NCBI GenBank assembly: GCA_000263395.1
Contig: AJXE01000001.1
Span: forward strand, 394,633 to 458,632
Length of the DNA: 64,000 nucleotides
Direction: 5' to 3'
DNA from: Stutzerimonas stutzeri TS44
GTDB taxonomy: Bacteria > Pseudomonadota > Gammaproteobacteria > Pseudomonadales > Pseudomonadaceae
In this document: in pieces, positions 46,692 to 56,781 of the stretch
Numbering within the stretch: the stretch's first letter is position 1
How the letters are laid out: each line of letters opens with the position of its first letter
The notes under the pieces: generated by a model
What the model saw: the letters and a program-made list of their open reading frames with translations, nothing else
Told to the model about the DNA's origin: nothing
Database searches by the model: none
Position numbers and translations under genes: made by a program

Positions 46692-46844
46692 TCACCTTGC
46701 GAATGACGGCACCGCGCGCGGGCGGAGCCGGGCGCAGGGGTGTCGGGGCGTGGATCGGGCCGGCAAGCATAGCATCCGCTCGATTGACTAAAGCAGGCGC
46801 GGCAGGTTGGATAAGCCTCTTTGATCCCCAGCAGGAGCCCTGAG

Positions 46845-47822
46845 ATGTCGCAGCGCATTCAATTCCGCCAGCACGGCGGCCCCGAGGTTCTCGAACTGGT
46901 CGACGTGCCGGCGGCCGAGCCGGGGCCGGGCGAAGTCCGCGTACGCAATCACGCCATTGGTCTGAACTTCATCGACACCTATTTCCGCAGCGGCCTCTAC
47001 GCACCGCCGAGCCTGCCCTCGGGGCTAGGCAACGAAGGCGCCGGGGTGGTCGAGGCGGTGGGCGAGGGCGTCAATGCCTTTCAGCCCGGCGACCGCGTCG
47101 CCTATGGCACCGGCCCGCTGGGCGCTTACGCCGAGCACCATGTGCTGCCGGCGGGGAATCTGGTGAAGCTGCCGGACTCGATCGGCTTCGAAGAGGCCGC
47201 CGCAGCGATGCTCAAGGGCCTGACCTGCCAGTACCTGCTGCGCCAGACCCACCCGCTGCAGGCCGGCGATACCGTGCTGTTCCACGCCGCGGCCGGTGGC
47301 GTCGGCTCGTTCGCCTGCCAGTGGGCCAAGGCGCTGGGCGTACGGCTGATCGGTGTGGTCGGCTCCGCCGAGAAGGCCGAGCGCGCGCGGGCGCTGGGCG
47401 CCTGGGCGACCATCGACCGCAGCCGGGAAGATGTCGTCCAGCGCGTGCTGGAGCTGACCGATGGGCGCAAGTGCCCGGTGGTCTACGACTCGGTGGGCAA
47501 GGACACCTGGGAAATCTCGCTGGACTGCGTCGCACCGCGCGGGTTGCTGGTGAGCTTCGGCAACGCCTCCGGTGCCGTCACTGGGGTGAACCTCGGCGTG
47601 CTGGCGCAGAAGGGCTCGCTGTTCGTCACCCGGCCGACGGTCGCCGGTTATGCCGACACGCCCGAACGCCTGCAGGCGATGGCCGATGAGCTGTTCGCGA
47701 TGATCGAAAGCGGCCGGATCCACATCGAGATCGGTCAGCGCTATCCGCTGCGCGACGCCGCCGAAGCCCAGCGCCGCCTGGCCGCGCGGGAAACCACCGG
47801 CTCGACCATCCTGCTGCCGTAA
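46845..47822 (+). CDS. qor: NADPH:quinone oxidoreductase
   Basis: 325 residues of the zinc-independent MDR family. It shows PAAEPGPGEVRVRN, NFIDTYFRSG, GLGNEGAGVVEAVG and the dinucleotide motif AAAGGVGSFACQWAKALG. It reduces quinones by one or two electrons with NADPH. The ATG with AGGAGC SD was chosen over an upstream in-frame ATG. Divergent from hemF; the pair hemF-qor is conserved near oriC in pseudomonads. Confidence 0.94.
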   Translation: MSQRIQFRQHGGPEVLELVDVPAAEPGPGEVRVRNHAIGLNFIDTYFRSGLYAPPSLPSGLGNEGAGVVEAVGEGVNAFQPGDRVAYGTGPLGAYAEHHVLPAGNLVKLPDSIGFEEAAAAMLKGLTCQYLLRQTHPLQAGDTVLFHAAAGGVGSFACQWAKALGVRLIGVVGSAEKAERARALGAWATIDRSREDVVQRVLELTDGRKCPVVYDSVGKDTWEISLDCVAPRGLLVSFGNASGAVTGVNLGVLAQKGSLFVTRPTVAGYADTPERLQAMADELFAMIESGRIHIEIGQRYPLRDAAEAQRRLAARETTGSTILLP

Positions 47823-47868
47823 CGGCGCAGCGCGCGGGCGCTTCAGGTCGGGGAACGATGAGCGGCTA

Positions 47869-48426
47869 CTAACTCGCGCGGATCACCTCGCCGCTGCGCA
47901 CGTCGCGGATCGTGCTCGGATTACGCCGGCCGCCCAGCGAGCCGTTGAGTACCGCATCCAGCTGGCCGGGGAAGTACTGCTCTACCCGCAGCCGTGAGCG
48001 CGCCGCCGGGCGCCCGGCAGGGTTGGCCGAGGTCGACACCAGCGGCCCGGTCAGCGCGCAGAGCCGCGCCACCAGCGGATGCGCGCTGACCCGCAGCGCC
48101 ACGCTGTCGTGCTGGCCGGTGATCCACTCCGGCAGCCGTTCACGGTGTGGCACCAGCCAGGTATTCGGCCCCGGCCAGGTGCCGGCGAGGCGATCGAGCC
48201 AGCGCTCGGGCAGATCATCGAGGAGGAAGTCGAACTGGTCGATGTGCGCGGCGACCAGGATCAGGCCTTTCTCCATCGGGCGCATCTTCAGCTCCAGCAG
48301 CCGCTGGACGGCGGCCGCAGCCCACGGATCGCAACCCAGCCCCCAGACGGCCTCGGTCGGATAGGCGATCACGCCACCGGCCCGTACTACCCGGGCGACC
48401 TGCTGTATACGCCAACTGCCGATCAT
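47869..48426 (-). CDS. tsaC: L-threonylcarbamoyladenylate synthase TsaC (YrdC)
   Basis: 185 residues, the short TsaC/YrdC form. It makes threonylcarbamoyl-AMP for the t6A37 modification of ANN-decoding tRNAs. Motifs are [41 protein letters not shown] and [11 protein letters not shown]. The start giving MIGSWRIQQ has a GGAGG SD; an in-frame GTG four codons upstream overlaps the SD. Downstream of dprA in the same direction. Confidence 0.95.
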   Translation of the reverse strand: MIGSWRIQQVARVVRAGGVIAYPTEAVWGLGCDPWAAAAVQRLLELKMRPMEKGLILVAAHIDQFDFLLDDLPERWLDRLAGTWPGPNTWLVPHRERLPEWITGQHDSVALRVSAHPLVARLCALTGPLVSTSANPAGRPAARSRLRVEQYFPGQLDAVLNGSLGGRRNPSTIRDVRSGEVIRAS

Positions 48427-48488
48427 GGCGACCTCCACGCAAAAGACCGCGGCAGTGTACCCAAGCCCACGGGAAAATCACCTGAAGC

Positions 48489-49580
48489 TCAAGGTTGGCG
48501 CGCGCACCAGAGCCCGTTCTCGTTGGCAACCAGGCCGTCCAGCTCGAGCTCGGTGAGCTGGGCCAGCAACTGCGCCAGCGGCAGCTGTGCGTCTGCCGCC
48601 AGCGCCTCGCTGGTCATCGGTGCGGCAAGCAGCGCGGCAAGCAGCGGATGCGTCGGCGGCGCGGCCGCCGGCAGGTCGGCCGTTGCCAGCTGCCGCCAGC
48701 CACGCAGGCCTTCGAGCACGTCCTCGACGCTTTCCACCAGCGTCGCACCCTGGCGGATCAGCTGGTGGCAACCGCGCGCGCCCGGATGATGGATCGAGCC
48801 CGGTATGGCGTAGACCTCGCGACCCTGCTCCGCCGCCAGGCGTGCGGTGATCAGCGAACCGCTCGACGGGCTCGCCTCGATCACCAGCACGCCGAGCGCC
48901 AGGCCGCTGATGATCCTGTTGCGCCGCGGGAAGTTGCCGGCCTGCGGCGGACAATCCAGCGGCAGCTCGGACACCAGCGCACCACCGCCCGCGACGATGG
49001 CTTCGGCCAGCCGCAGATGGCGTTGCGGATAGAGCCGCTGCAGGCCGGTACCGAGCACGGCGACGGTCCTGCCGCCCGCATCCAGCGCGCCCTGATGCGC
49101 GGCACCATCGATACCCAGCGCCAGTCCGCTGGTGATCACGAAACCGCCGCCGGCCAGGCTGCGCGCAAACGCCCGGGCATTGTCCAGCCCCGGTCGCGAC
49201 GCGCGGCGGCTGCCGACCATCGCCAGCTGCGGCTGTTCGAGCAGGGCCGGATCGCCGGCGACGAACAGCAGCGGCGGCGCATCGGTCAGTTCGCCGAGCA
49301 GCGCCGGGTAGTTCGGATCGTCCCAGCACAGCAGGTGATGGTCCGGTTGCTCGAGCCAGGCCAGCGCGGCACTGGCGCGCTCGCGCACTGCAGCGCTGCG
49401 CCGCGCTTCGGCACAGCCGGCCGGCAACCCCAGCGAACGCCAGGCGCTGGCCGGCGCACTCAGCGCCGAAGCGGCATCGGCGAAGGCACCGAGCAGGCGC
49501 TGCCAGCGCCGCGGTCCCAGTTCGGGCAGCAGGTGCAGGCGTAGACGGGCGTCGAGTTCGGCAGGCGAGAGGGATGACAT
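48489..49580 (-). CDS. dprA: DNA-processing protein DprA (Smf)
   Basis: 363 residues. The Rossmann-like DprA core holds MVGSRRASRPGLDNARAFA, GGFVITSGLALGIDGAAHQG, VAVLGTGL and FPRRNRIISGL; a C-terminal winged-helix-like region (about 300-360) follows. Loads RecA on incoming single-stranded DNA in natural transformation. The ATG used (MSSLSPAELDAR) has an AAGGAG SD 9 bp upstream. Upstream lies the LysM gene. Confidence 0.94.
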   Translation of the reverse strand: MSSLSPAELDARLRLHLLPELGPRRWQRLLGAFADAASALSAPASAWRSLGLPAGCAEARRSAAVRERASAALAWLEQPDHHLLCWDDPNYPALLGELTDAPPLLFVAGDPALLEQPQLAMVGSRRASRPGLDNARAFARSLAGGGFVITSGLALGIDGAAHQGALDAGGRTVAVLGTGLQRLYPQRHLRLAEAIVAGGGALVSELPLDCPPQAGNFPRRNRIISGLALGVLVIEASPSSGSLITARLAAEQGREVYAIPGSIHHPGARGCHQLIRQGATLVESVEDVLEGLRGWRQLATADLPAAAPPTHPLLAALLAAPMTSEALAADAQLPLAQLLAQLTELELDGLVANENGLWCARQP

Positions 49581-49641
49581 GGGCGAGCACTCCTTGCTCA
49601 GCACACCGCGTCCGTGCGGTGTTCTTCGGTGGCGGATAGAA

Positions 49642-49665
49642 CAAGCCCCGCATCGGCGGGGCTTG
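49642..49665 (-). terminator. Hairpin between LysM gene and dprA
   Basis: CAAGCCCCGC and GCGGGGCTTG pair around ATCG. Only a weak T-run follows on the minus strand, so it may attenuate rather than terminate. Confidence 0.5.
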
Positions 49666-49670
49666 TGACT

Positions 49671-50696
49671 TCAGGGGTTGCGGACCTTGTCGCGCACCGC
49701 CAGCGAGCGGGTGGCCTGCAGCACCAGGCCGTAGCTGAGCTTCTCGTAGGTGCGGAAGATCATCAGCAGGCCGGAGCGCTCGTCGGGAATCTTCACGTTC
49801 TCGCCGGTCACCCGGTCGCGCACGGTTTCGCCGGTCTTGTACACGGCCAGTACGTTGCCGTCCTGCAGGCCGTCACGGCGGCCCTTGTTCAGCGTCACCA
49901 CGTCGAACTGGCCGATCTGCGTCACGCCGCGCGGGACGTCGATGATCAGTCCATTGACTTCGCTGGCCGGCGCGCTGGGCAGGAAGGTGGAATTCACCGA
50001 ACGCTCCTCGCTGGCGAACAGCCGGTCGCCGAGGCGCACTTCCTGGCTGGTGCGGCTGAGCTGCAGGGTGGCGATGTCACCTTCGCGCTCGACAATTTCG
50101 GCGGTGCCGACGTCGTCGGCGTTGATGCCGAGGAACTCGCCGCTGTCCGGATCGGTGTAGCTCTTGCCCTGGCGGAAGATGCCGTACACCGGGATGTCCT
50201 CGGCGAACGCGCCGCGTCCGTAGACGCGGTCACCGGCACCGCTGACCACGCGCTCGGCGTTGCCGGCGACGATGTACGGCGCGCCCTTGAACTGTTCTTC
50301 GCTGTCGACGATGCGGTTGCTCAGCAGGAAGCTGTTGATCGCCTCCAGCGGAATGGTCGGGATGGCGTCGGCCATCGGCGTGGTGCGCACCGTCGGCGAC
50401 AGTTTGATGGTGCCGCGCGAGGCGCCGCGGTTGAGCACCAGCCGCGGCTGGCCGTCGATGTAGACCAGGCTCAGACTGTCGCCGGGATAGATCAGATGCG
50501 GGTTCTCGATCTGCGGGTTGGCGTGCCAGAGTTCCGGCCATTTCCAGGGTTCCTTGAGGAAGCGCCCGGAGATGCCCCACAGGGTGTCACCCTTCACCAC
50601 GGTGTAGCGCTGCGGATGGTCGTCCTTGAGCTGTACCGCGGCCTGGGCGATACCGCCCAGCGCTACCAGCAGCAGGGCGAGTAGTGATTTCCTCAT
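49671..50696 (-). CDS. LysM-domain exported protein
   Basis: 341 residues. Signal peptide MRKSLLALLLVALGGIAQA is followed by a LysM peptidoglycan-binding module (about residues 30-75: RYTVVKGDTLWGISGRFL ... NPHLIYPGD). The rest is a long domain of unknown fold found with LysM in the same oriC-proximal gene in P. aeruginosa. Divergent from def by 148 bp. Likely periplasmic and cell-wall-associated. Confidence 0.9.
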   Translation of the reverse strand: MRKSLLALLLVALGGIAQAAVQLKDDHPQRYTVVKGDTLWGISGRFLKEPWKWPELWHANPQIENPHLIYPGDSLSLVYIDGQPRLVLNRGASRGTIKLSPTVRTTPMADAIPTIPLEAINSFLLSNRIVDSEEQFKGAPYIVAGNAERVVSGAGDRVYGRGAFAEDIPVYGIFRQGKSYTDPDSGEFLGINADDVGTAEIVEREGDIATLQLSRTSQEVRLGDRLFASEERSVNSTFLPSAPASEVNGLIIDVPRGVTQIGQFDVVTLNKGRRDGLQDGNVLAVYKTGETVRDRVTGENVKIPDERSGLLMIFRTYEKLSYGLVLQATRSLAVRDKVRNP

Positions 50697-50844
50697 GTGG
50701 TGAATCCCTTTATGATGTGCCTTCGCCTGAAGCGCCCTAGCGCCGCGCAACCCTTGTGGAATGCGGCGTGAAGCCGGTTTCCGAGCTGCCGGGCATCTTA
50801 GCAGCGGCTTTTGACTTTATTCCATAAGTGCATCACAAACGCAT

Positions 50845-51351
50845 ATGGCCATTCTGAACATCCTTGAGTTTCCCGATCCGCGCCTGCGCACCCTCGCCAA
50901 ACCGGTGAAAGTGGTCGATGACGGCATCCGCCAGCTGATCGACGACATGTTCGAGACCATGTACGAGGCACCGGGAATCGGCCTGGCCGCGACGCAGGTC
51001 AACGTGCACAAGCGCGTGGTGGTGATGGACCTGTCCGAGGACCGCAGCGAGCCGCGGGTGTTCATCAATCCCGAGTTCGAAGCGCTGACCGAGGAGCTGG
51101 ACCAGTATCAGGAAGGCTGCCTGTCGGTGCCCGGCTTCTACGAGAATGTCGATCGCCCGCAGAAGGTCAAAGTCAGGGCACTGGACCGCGACGGCCAGCC
51201 CTACGAGCTGATCGCCGAAGGCCTGTTGGCGGTGTGCATCCAGCACGAGTGCGATCACCTCAACGGCAAGCTGTTCGTCGACTACCTGTCCAGCCTCAAG
51301 CGCGACCGGATCAAGAAGAAGCTGGAAAAGCTGCACCGCCAGCAGGCTTGA
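50845..51351 (+). CDS. def: Peptide deformylase
   Basis: 168 residues; removes the formyl group from N-terminal fMet of nascent proteins. Motif I GIGLAATQ (44-51), motif [10 protein letters not shown] (90-97, metal Cys92) and motif [12 protein letters not shown] (H134 and H138 metal ligands, E135 catalytic) are all intact. Neighbour of fmt, its metabolic counterpart. The RBS is weak before the ATG. Confidence 0.97.
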   Translation: MAILNILEFPDPRLRTLAKPVKVVDDGIRQLIDDMFETMYEAPGIGLAATQVNVHKRVVVMDLSEDRSEPRVFINPEFEALTEELDQYQEGCLSVPGFYENVDRPQKVKVRALDRDGQPYELIAEGLLAVCIQHECDHLNGKLFVDYLSSLKRDRIKKKLEKLHRQQA

Positions 51352-51364
51352 TCACCGTTCCCCG

Positions 51365-51393
51365 AAAGGCTTGCTGCGGCAGGCCTTTTTTCT
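51365..51393 (+). terminator. Terminator-like hairpin between def and fmt
   Basis: AAAGGCTTGC and GCAGGCCTTT pair imperfectly around TGCG, and TTTTTCTT follows. It lies in the 55-bp gap of a single operon, so it more likely attenuates fmt expression or separates two promoters than ends the operon. Confidence 0.6.
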
Positions 51394-51406
51394 TAGCGAG
51401 CCCCCC

Positions 51407-52351
51407 ATGACCCAGCCCATGCGCATCGTTTTTGCCGGTACCCCGGAGTTCGCCGCCCGCCATCTGCGGGCCCTGCTCGATGCCGGCCGCAACATTGTCG
51501 CCGTCTACACCCAGCCGGACCGCCCCGCCGGGCGCGGGCAGAAACTGATGCCCAGCCCGGTCAAGCAGCTCGCCATGCAGCACGGCATTCCCGTGATGCA
51601 GCCGCAAACCCTGCGCGACCCGGCGGCGCAGGCCGAGCTGGCCGCGCTGCAGGCCGATCTGATGGTGGTGGTCGCCTACGGTCTGATCCTGCCGCAGGCG
51701 GTGCTCGACCTGCCGCGCCTGGGCTGCATCAACAGCCACGCCTCGCTGCTGCCGCGCTGGCGCGGCGCGGCGCCGATCCAGCGGGCGATCGAAGCCGGTG
51801 ACGACGAATCCGGCGTGACCGTGATGCAGATGGAAGCGGGGCTGGATACCGGCCCGATGCTGCTCAAGGTCAGCACGCCGATCACGGCCGAGGATACCGG
51901 CGGCACGCTGCACGACCGTCTCGCCGCACTCGGCTCGCAAGCCGTGGTGCAAGCGGTCGAAGCGCTGGCCGCCGGCACGCTGCAACCCGAGCCCCAGAAT
52001 GATGCACTCGCCACCTATGCGCACAAGCTGAGCAAGGACGAGGCGCGCATCGACTGGAGCCGCCCGGCCGTCGAACTGGAGCGGCTGGTCCGCGCCTTTC
52101 ATCCGTGGCCGATCTGCCACAGCACGCTGGGCGGCGAGGCGCTGAAGATTCACGCCGCACGCTTGGGCGCCGGGCAGGGCGAGCCGGGACGAATCCTCGA
52201 ATCGAGCAAGACCGGGCTGACCGTCGCCTGCGGCGAGGGCGCGCTGAGCCTGACCCGTCTGCAGTTGCCCGGCGGCAAGCCGCTGGACTTCGCCGACCTG
52301 TACAACAGCCGCCGCGAGCAGTTCGCCGCCGGCCTGGGCCTCGGCCAATGA
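51407..52351 (+). CDS. fmt: Methionyl-tRNA formyltransferase
   Basis: 314 residues; formylates Met-tRNAfMet from 10-formyl-tetrahydrofolate. N-terminal Rossmann domain ([57 protein letters not shown]) plus C-terminal OB-like tRNA-binding domain. The ATG ([11 protein letters not shown]) is preferred to an upstream in-frame codon. It overlaps rsmB by 4 bp. Confidence 0.97.
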   Translation: MTQPMRIVFAGTPEFAARHLRALLDAGRNIVAVYTQPDRPAGRGQKLMPSPVKQLAMQHGIPVMQPQTLRDPAAQAELAALQADLMVVVAYGLILPQAVLDLPRLGCINSHASLLPRWRGAAPIQRAIEAGDDESGVTVMQMEAGLDTGPMLLKVSTPITAEDTGGTLHDRLAALGSQAVVQAVEALAAGTLQPEPQNDALATYAHKLSKDEARIDWSRPAVELERLVRAFHPWPICHSTLGGEALKIHAARLGAGQGEPGRILESSKTGLTVACGEGALSLTRLQLPGGKPLDFADLYNSRREQFAAGLGLGQ

Positions 52352-53697
52352 ATCCGCGCCTGGCGGCGGCCCGTGCGCTGGCCGCGGTGCTTGCGGGCAA
52401 GGCCTCGCTGGGCAGCAGCCTGCCTGAGGTGCTCGGCAAGGTCGACGCGCGCGATCGCGGCCTGACCCAGGAGCTGGCCTTCGGCACCGCACGCTGGCAG
52501 CCGCGCCTGGCCGGGCTGGCCGAGAAGCTGCTGCAGAAACCGTTCAAGGCCGCCGATCGCGACGTCGAGGCGCTGCTGCTGGTGGGCCTCTACCAGTTGC
52601 TGCACACCCGCATCCCCGCGCACGCCGCGATCGGCGAGACGGTCGGCTGCGTCGACAAACTGAAGAAGCCCTGGGCCAAGGGTCTGCTCAATGCCGTGCT
52701 GCGCCGCGCCCAGCGTGAAGGCGAGGCGCTGCTGGCCGAGCTCGAGCATGATCCGGTGATCCGCGTTGCCCATCCGCGCTGGTTGCAGAAGGCGCTCAAG
52801 GCGCACTGGCCCGACCAGTGGGAGGCGATCTGCGCGGCCAACAACGCGCATCCGCCGATGATGCTGCGGGTCAACCGGCGCCAGGGCAGCCGCGAGCAGT
52901 ATCTCGCCGAGCTGCAGGCCGCCGGCGTCGAGGCCTTCGCCTGTGATTTCAGCGAAGACGGTATCCGCCTGGCCAGCCCCTGCGACGTGCAGCAGCTGCC
53001 CGGCTTCGCCGACGGCCGCCTCAGCGTGCAGGATGAAGCGGCGCAGCTGGCGGCAGGCTTGCTCGATCTCGCGCCGGGCCAGCGCGTGCTGGACGCCTGC
53101 TGCGCGCCGGGCGGCAAGACCTGCCACCTGCTCGAACGCGAGCCGCAGCTGGCCGAAGTGGTCGCCCTCGACCTGGAACCCAAGCGCCTGGCGCGGGTGC
53201 AGGAAAACCTCGACCGCCTGCAGCTCAGCGCCCGCCTCGTGGCCGCCGACGCCCGCGCCACGGAACAATGGTGGGACGGCCAGCCGTTTCAGCGCATCCT
53301 GCTCGACGCACCCTGTTCGGCCACCGGGGTGATTCGCCGGCATCCGGACATCAAGCTGACCCGCCAGGCCGACGACATCCCGCCGCTCGCCGCGCTGCAG
53401 GGCGAACTGCTCGATGCCTTGTGGCCGACGCTGGCGGTCGGCGGCGTGCTGCTCTACGCCACCTGCTCGGTGCTGCCGACCGAGAACCGCGAGGTGATCG
53501 GCGCCTTCCTCGCCCGCACCCCGGGGGCGCGCGAGCTGGATCTGCCCGCCGGCTTCGGCGTGACACAGCCGCACGGCCGCCAGTTGCTGCCGCAGAACGA
53601 CGGCCACGACGGTTTCTACTATGCCAAGCTGATCAAGATCGCCGCGCAGCCACGCGCTGTCGCCGGCGCCAACGCCGTTTCGGGAGTCCAGTCTTGA
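52348..53697 (+). CDS. rsmB: 16S rRNA (cytosine967-C5)-methyltransferase RsmB
   Basis: 449 residues. N-terminal NusB-like domain (1-150), then the SAM-binding Rossmann domain with [31 protein letters not shown] (conserved Cys motif IV) and [14 protein letters not shown] (catalytic Cys motif VI). Modifies C967 of 16S rRNA. ATG overlaps the fmt stop; the stop overlaps the trkA start by 4 bp. Confidence 0.97.
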   Translation: MNPRLAAARALAAVLAGKASLGSSLPEVLGKVDARDRGLTQELAFGTARWQPRLAGLAEKLLQKPFKAADRDVEALLLVGLYQLLHTRIPAHAAIGETVGCVDKLKKPWAKGLLNAVLRRAQREGEALLAELEHDPVIRVAHPRWLQKALKAHWPDQWEAICAANNAHPPMMLRVNRRQGSREQYLAELQAAGVEAFACDFSEDGIRLASPCDVQQLPGFADGRLSVQDEAAQLAAGLLDLAPGQRVLDACCAPGGKTCHLLEREPQLAEVVALDLEPKRLARVQENLDRLQLSARLVAADARATEQWWDGQPFQRILLDAPCSATGVIRRHPDIKLTRQADDIPPLAALQGELLDALWPTLAVGGVLLYATCSVLPTENREVIGAFLARTPGARELDLPAGFGVTQPHGRQLLPQNDGHDGFYYAKLIKIAAQPRAVAGANAVSGVQS

Positions 53698-55067
53698 AGA
53701 TCATCATCCTCGGCGCCGGCCAGGTCGGCGGCACCCTCGCCGAACACCTCGCCGGCGAAGCGAACGACATCACCGTGGTCGACACCGATGGCGACCGCCT
53801 GCGCGACCTCGGCGACCGCCTGGACATCCGCACCGTGCAGGGCCGCGCCTCGTTCCCCACCGTGCTGCGCCAGGCCGGCGCCGACGACGCCGACATGCTG
53901 GTGGCGGTGACCAACAGCGACGAGACCAACATGGTCGCCTGCCAGGTCGCCTACACGCTGTTTCACACCCCGACCAAGATCGCCCGTGTGCGCGAGCCGG
54001 CCTATCTGGTGCGCACCGGCCTGTTCAACAACGAGGCGATTCCCGTCGACGTGCTGATCAGCCCCGAGCAGGTGGTCACCAACTACATCAAGCGGCTGAT
54101 CGAACATCCCGGCTCGCTGCAGGTGATCGACTTCGCCGGTGGCAAGGCCCAGCTGGTAGCGGTGCGCGCCTATTACGGCGGCCCGCTGGTGGGCCAGGAA
54201 CTGCGCCAGATCCGCCGCCACATGCCCAACGTCGATACCCGGGTAGCGGCGATCTTCCGTCGCAACCACGCGATCCTGCCGCAGGGCGACACGGTGATCG
54301 AGGCCGACGACGAGGTGTTCTTCATCGCCGCCAAGGGCCACATCCGCGCAGTGATGAGCGAGATGCGCCGGCTCGACGAGAACTACAAGCGCATCGTCAT
54401 CGCCGGCGGCGGGCACATCGGCGAACGCCTGGCCGAGGCCATCGAAAGCCGCTATCAGGTGAAGATCATCGAGATGAATCCGGCACGCTGCCGCTACCTG
54501 TCGGACACCCTCGACAGCACGGTGATCCTGCAGGGCAGCGCCTCGGACCGCGATCTGCTGGTGGAGGAGAACATCAGCGACGCCGACGTGTTCCTCGCGC
54601 TGACCAACGACGACGAGGCCAACATCATGGCCTCGCTGCTGGCCAAGCGCCTCGGCGCACGCAAGGTGATGTGCATCATCAGCAACCCGGCCTACGTCGA
54701 CCTGGTGCAGGGCGGCGATATCGACATCGCCATCAGTCCGCAACTGGCCACCATCGGCACGCTGCTCACCCACGTGCGCCGCGGCGACATCGTCAGCGCG
54801 CATTCGCTGCGCCGCGGTGCGGCCGAGGCCATCGAGGTGGTCGCCCACGGCGATGCGCGTTCGAGCAAGGTGGTCGGGCGCATGATCAGCCAGATCGCCC
54901 TGCCGCCCGGCGCCACCATCGGCGCGGTGATCCGCGACGAGGAGGTGCTGATCGCCCATGACGACACGGTGATCGCCTCCGGCGACCATGTGATCCTGTT
55001 CCTCGTCGACAAGAAGCACATCCGCGACGTGGAGCGGCTGTTCCAGGCCGGCCTGACCTTCTTCTGA
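53694..55067 (+). CDS. trkA: Potassium uptake regulator TrkA
   Basis: 457 residues, the length of other Pseudomonas TrkA proteins when the TTG at 53694 is used as start ([13 protein letters not shown]). No ATG fits near this position. A GGGAG SD lies about 8 bp upstream. Two RCK-N/RCK-C halves are present, with NAD-binding [13 protein letters not shown] and [14 protein letters not shown]. TrkA gates the TrkH/TrkG potassium channels at the inner membrane. It is co-translated with rsmB. Confidence 0.95.
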   Translation: MKIIILGAGQVGGTLAEHLAGEANDITVVDTDGDRLRDLGDRLDIRTVQGRASFPTVLRQAGADDADMLVAVTNSDETNMVACQVAYTLFHTPTKIARVREPAYLVRTGLFNNEAIPVDVLISPEQVVTNYIKRLIEHPGSLQVIDFAGGKAQLVAVRAYYGGPLVGQELRQIRRHMPNVDTRVAAIFRRNHAILPQGDTVIEADDEVFFIAAKGHIRAVMSEMRRLDENYKRIVIAGGGHIGERLAEAIESRYQVKIIEMNPARCRYLSDTLDSTVILQGSASDRDLLVEENISDADVFLALTNDDEANIMASLLAKRLGARKVMCIISNPAYVDLVQGGDIDIAISPQLATIGTLLTHVRRGDIVSAHSLRRGAAEAIEVVAHGDARSSKVVGRMISQIALPPGATIGAVIRDEEVLIAHDDTVIASGDHVILFLVDKKHIRDVERLFQAGLTFF

Positions 55068-55169
55068 GCAGCGCCACCCCAGACCAATGGCGTATGCTGC
55101 CGGCCTTGCCCGACCCGGGCCGTGCACTACAGTGTGGGAAAGCACCGCGCATGCTGCGCTAAAGGTCCG

Positions 55170-55490
55170 ATGATGCTCGAATCCCTGGAAAAGATGCTCT
55201 CGCAAGGCATGGACAACCCGATGCTGCGCTTCGGCCTGGGCAAGGGCTATCTGGATGCCGGCGAACCGGGCCGGGCGGCGCTGCACCTGCGCCGCTGCGT
55301 GGAACTCGATCCGAAGTATTCGGCGGCCTGGAAGCTGCTCGGCAAGGCCCTGCAGGCCGACGGCGACATCGCCGGCGCGCGCCAGGCCTGGCAGCAGGGC
55401 ATCGCCGCCGCCGGCGCACGCGGCGACAAGCAGGCGGAAAAGGAAATGGCGCTGTTCCTGCGCCGGCTCGACAAGCTCACGCCGGACTGA
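55170..55490 (+). CDS. TPR-repeat protein
   Basis: 106 residues (or 105 if the adjacent second ATG is used) with at least two tetratricopeptide helices. LRFGLGKGYLDAGEPGRAALHLRRCVELDP is followed by SAAWKLLGKALQADGDIAGARQAWQQGI. The AAAGGT SD supports this start over an upstream in-frame codon. The gene lies in the same place as a TPR gene downstream of trkA in P. aeruginosa. Partner unknown. Confidence 0.82.
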   Translation: MMLESLEKMLSQGMDNPMLRFGLGKGYLDAGEPGRAALHLRRCVELDPKYSAAWKLLGKALQADGDIAGARQAWQQGIAAAGARGDKQAEKEMALFLRRLDKLTPD

Positions 55491-55499
55491 GCCCGCGCG

Positions 55500-55766
55500 T
55501 CAGTCGTCCTGCAGAAAGCGCAGGCCGGCGCCCTCGGCATCCACCCGCATCACCTCCAGGCGCAGCACCGGCGCCGGAATCGGCAGGTCCTGCACCTGGC
55601 CACTCACCACGCTGCCGGGAGCCAGCGCCGCCAGCGCGGGGTGCCGGATGTAGACGCCGCCATCGGACAGATCGCGGGTCTGCGCGAAGACCTCGCCGAA
55701 GGCCGGATGACTGATGCGAATCCGGCACTTCATGCTGGCGCGCGGGTGCTGGCGCTGGTTACCCAT
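55500..55766 (-). CDS. PilZ-domain c-di-GMP receptor
   Basis: 88 residues, a single PilZ domain. The c-di-GMP-binding motifs are RxxxR (RQHPR, near residues 5-9) and DxSxxG (DLSDGG). The ATG with the stronger GGAGGAG SD gives MGNQRQHPR; an in-frame GTG two codons earlier is weaker. It is the next gene downstream of htrB on the same strand, in the same order as in P. aeruginosa. Output target unknown. Confidence 0.88.
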   Translation of the reverse strand: MGNQRQHPRASMKCRIRISHPAFGEVFAQTRDLSDGGVYIRHPALAALAPGSVVSGQVQDLPIPAPVLRLEVMRVDAEGAGLRFLQDD

Positions 55767-55815
55767 GAACACTCCTCCCGTTCGTGGTTCTGCCGGTCGC
55801 GCCGGTCCGGTCCGC

Positions 55816-56703
55816 TCAGTACCAGCGCGGCTCGCCCGGCGGGCGCTTCTTGAAGCGCTTCATCGTCCACATGTACTGGTTGGGATAGGCGCGCACGTAT
55901 TTCTCGATCGTCGCGCTCATCGCCGCCACGGCGGTTTCCACATCCTCGCTGTACATGCCTTCGGGCGCCGCCTCGAGGATCACCTTGAAGCCCGAGCCGT
56001 CTTCCAGGCGCACGGCATGCAGGAACACGCCGACCGCCTTGCCGCCGGCGAGCATGCCGGGGACGAACTTGCTGGTCAGCGCCTGGATGGCGAGGAACGG
56101 CACGAACAGGCCGCTGCCTTCGCTGGGCTCGGGGTCGGCGGGAATGCCCACCGAGCCGCCGCGGCGCACTTCCTTGATCACGCTGAGGATGCCTTCGCGG
56201 GTCGACGGCGCGACGCGGTTGCCCAGCTGCACGCGCTGCTGCTGCAGTAGATCGTCCACCGCCTTGAGCTTCGGTGGGCGGTAGAAGATGATCGGCTTGC
56301 ACTGCGCGCAGTAGAAGTGGTTCAGCACCTCCCAGTTGCCCAGGTGGCTGGTGATGCCGACCACGCCCTTGCCGGACGCCAGCGCCTGCTCCAGCACCTC
56401 GAGGCCTTCGACCTTCTTGATCAGGCCGAGGGTCTTGTGCGCCGGCCAGATCCAGGCGCAGGCGCTTTCGGCGAAGGTCTTGCCGATGCCCTTGAGGCTC
56501 TTGCCGAGCAGGCGGTCGACGGCCTGCGCATCGAGATCGGGAAAGCACTTGCCGAGGTTGATCCGCGCCACCTCGCGCGAGCGGTTGGGTAGTTTCCACA
56601 TCAGCCAGCCGATGCTGGCGCCAAGTGCCTGCACCGCCGGCCAGGGCAACGCCGCCACCAGGCGCAACGCGCCGACCACCAGGGCACCTTTGAGTTTTTC
56701 CAC
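55816..56703 (-). CDS. htrB: Lipid A late acyltransferase HtrB/LpxL family
   Basis: 295 residues. One N-terminal membrane anchor (residues about 5-35) and the LpxL/HtrB catalytic motif HLGNWE (HX4E) around residues 120-125. A second block is FVPFLAIQALTSKFVPGMLAGGKAVGVFL. It is the P. aeruginosa PA0011-position gene, which encodes a hydroxylauroyl transferase of lipid A. The acyl substrate here is not determinable. Divergent relation to tag is same-strand, 78 bp apart. Confidence 0.9.
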   Translation of the reverse strand: MEKLKGALVVGALRLVAALPWPAVQALGASIGWLMWKLPNRSREVARINLGKCFPDLDAQAVDRLLGKSLKGIGKTFAESACAWIWPAHKTLGLIKKVEGLEVLEQALASGKGVVGITSHLGNWEVLNHFYCAQCKPIIFYRPPKLKAVDDLLQQQRVQLGNRVAPSTREGILSVIKEVRRGGSVGIPADPEPSEGSGLFVPFLAIQALTSKFVPGMLAGGKAVGVFLHAVRLEDGSGFKVILEAAPEGMYSEDVETAVAAMSATIEKYVRAYPNQYMWTMKRFKKRPPGEPRWY

Positions 56704-56781
56704 GCCGCACTCCTGGAAGCAAAAGCGCGAGTTTACCTGCTTGCGCCGGGCAGGGTGGGGTGGGGTGGCCGTTCCGCGCGG

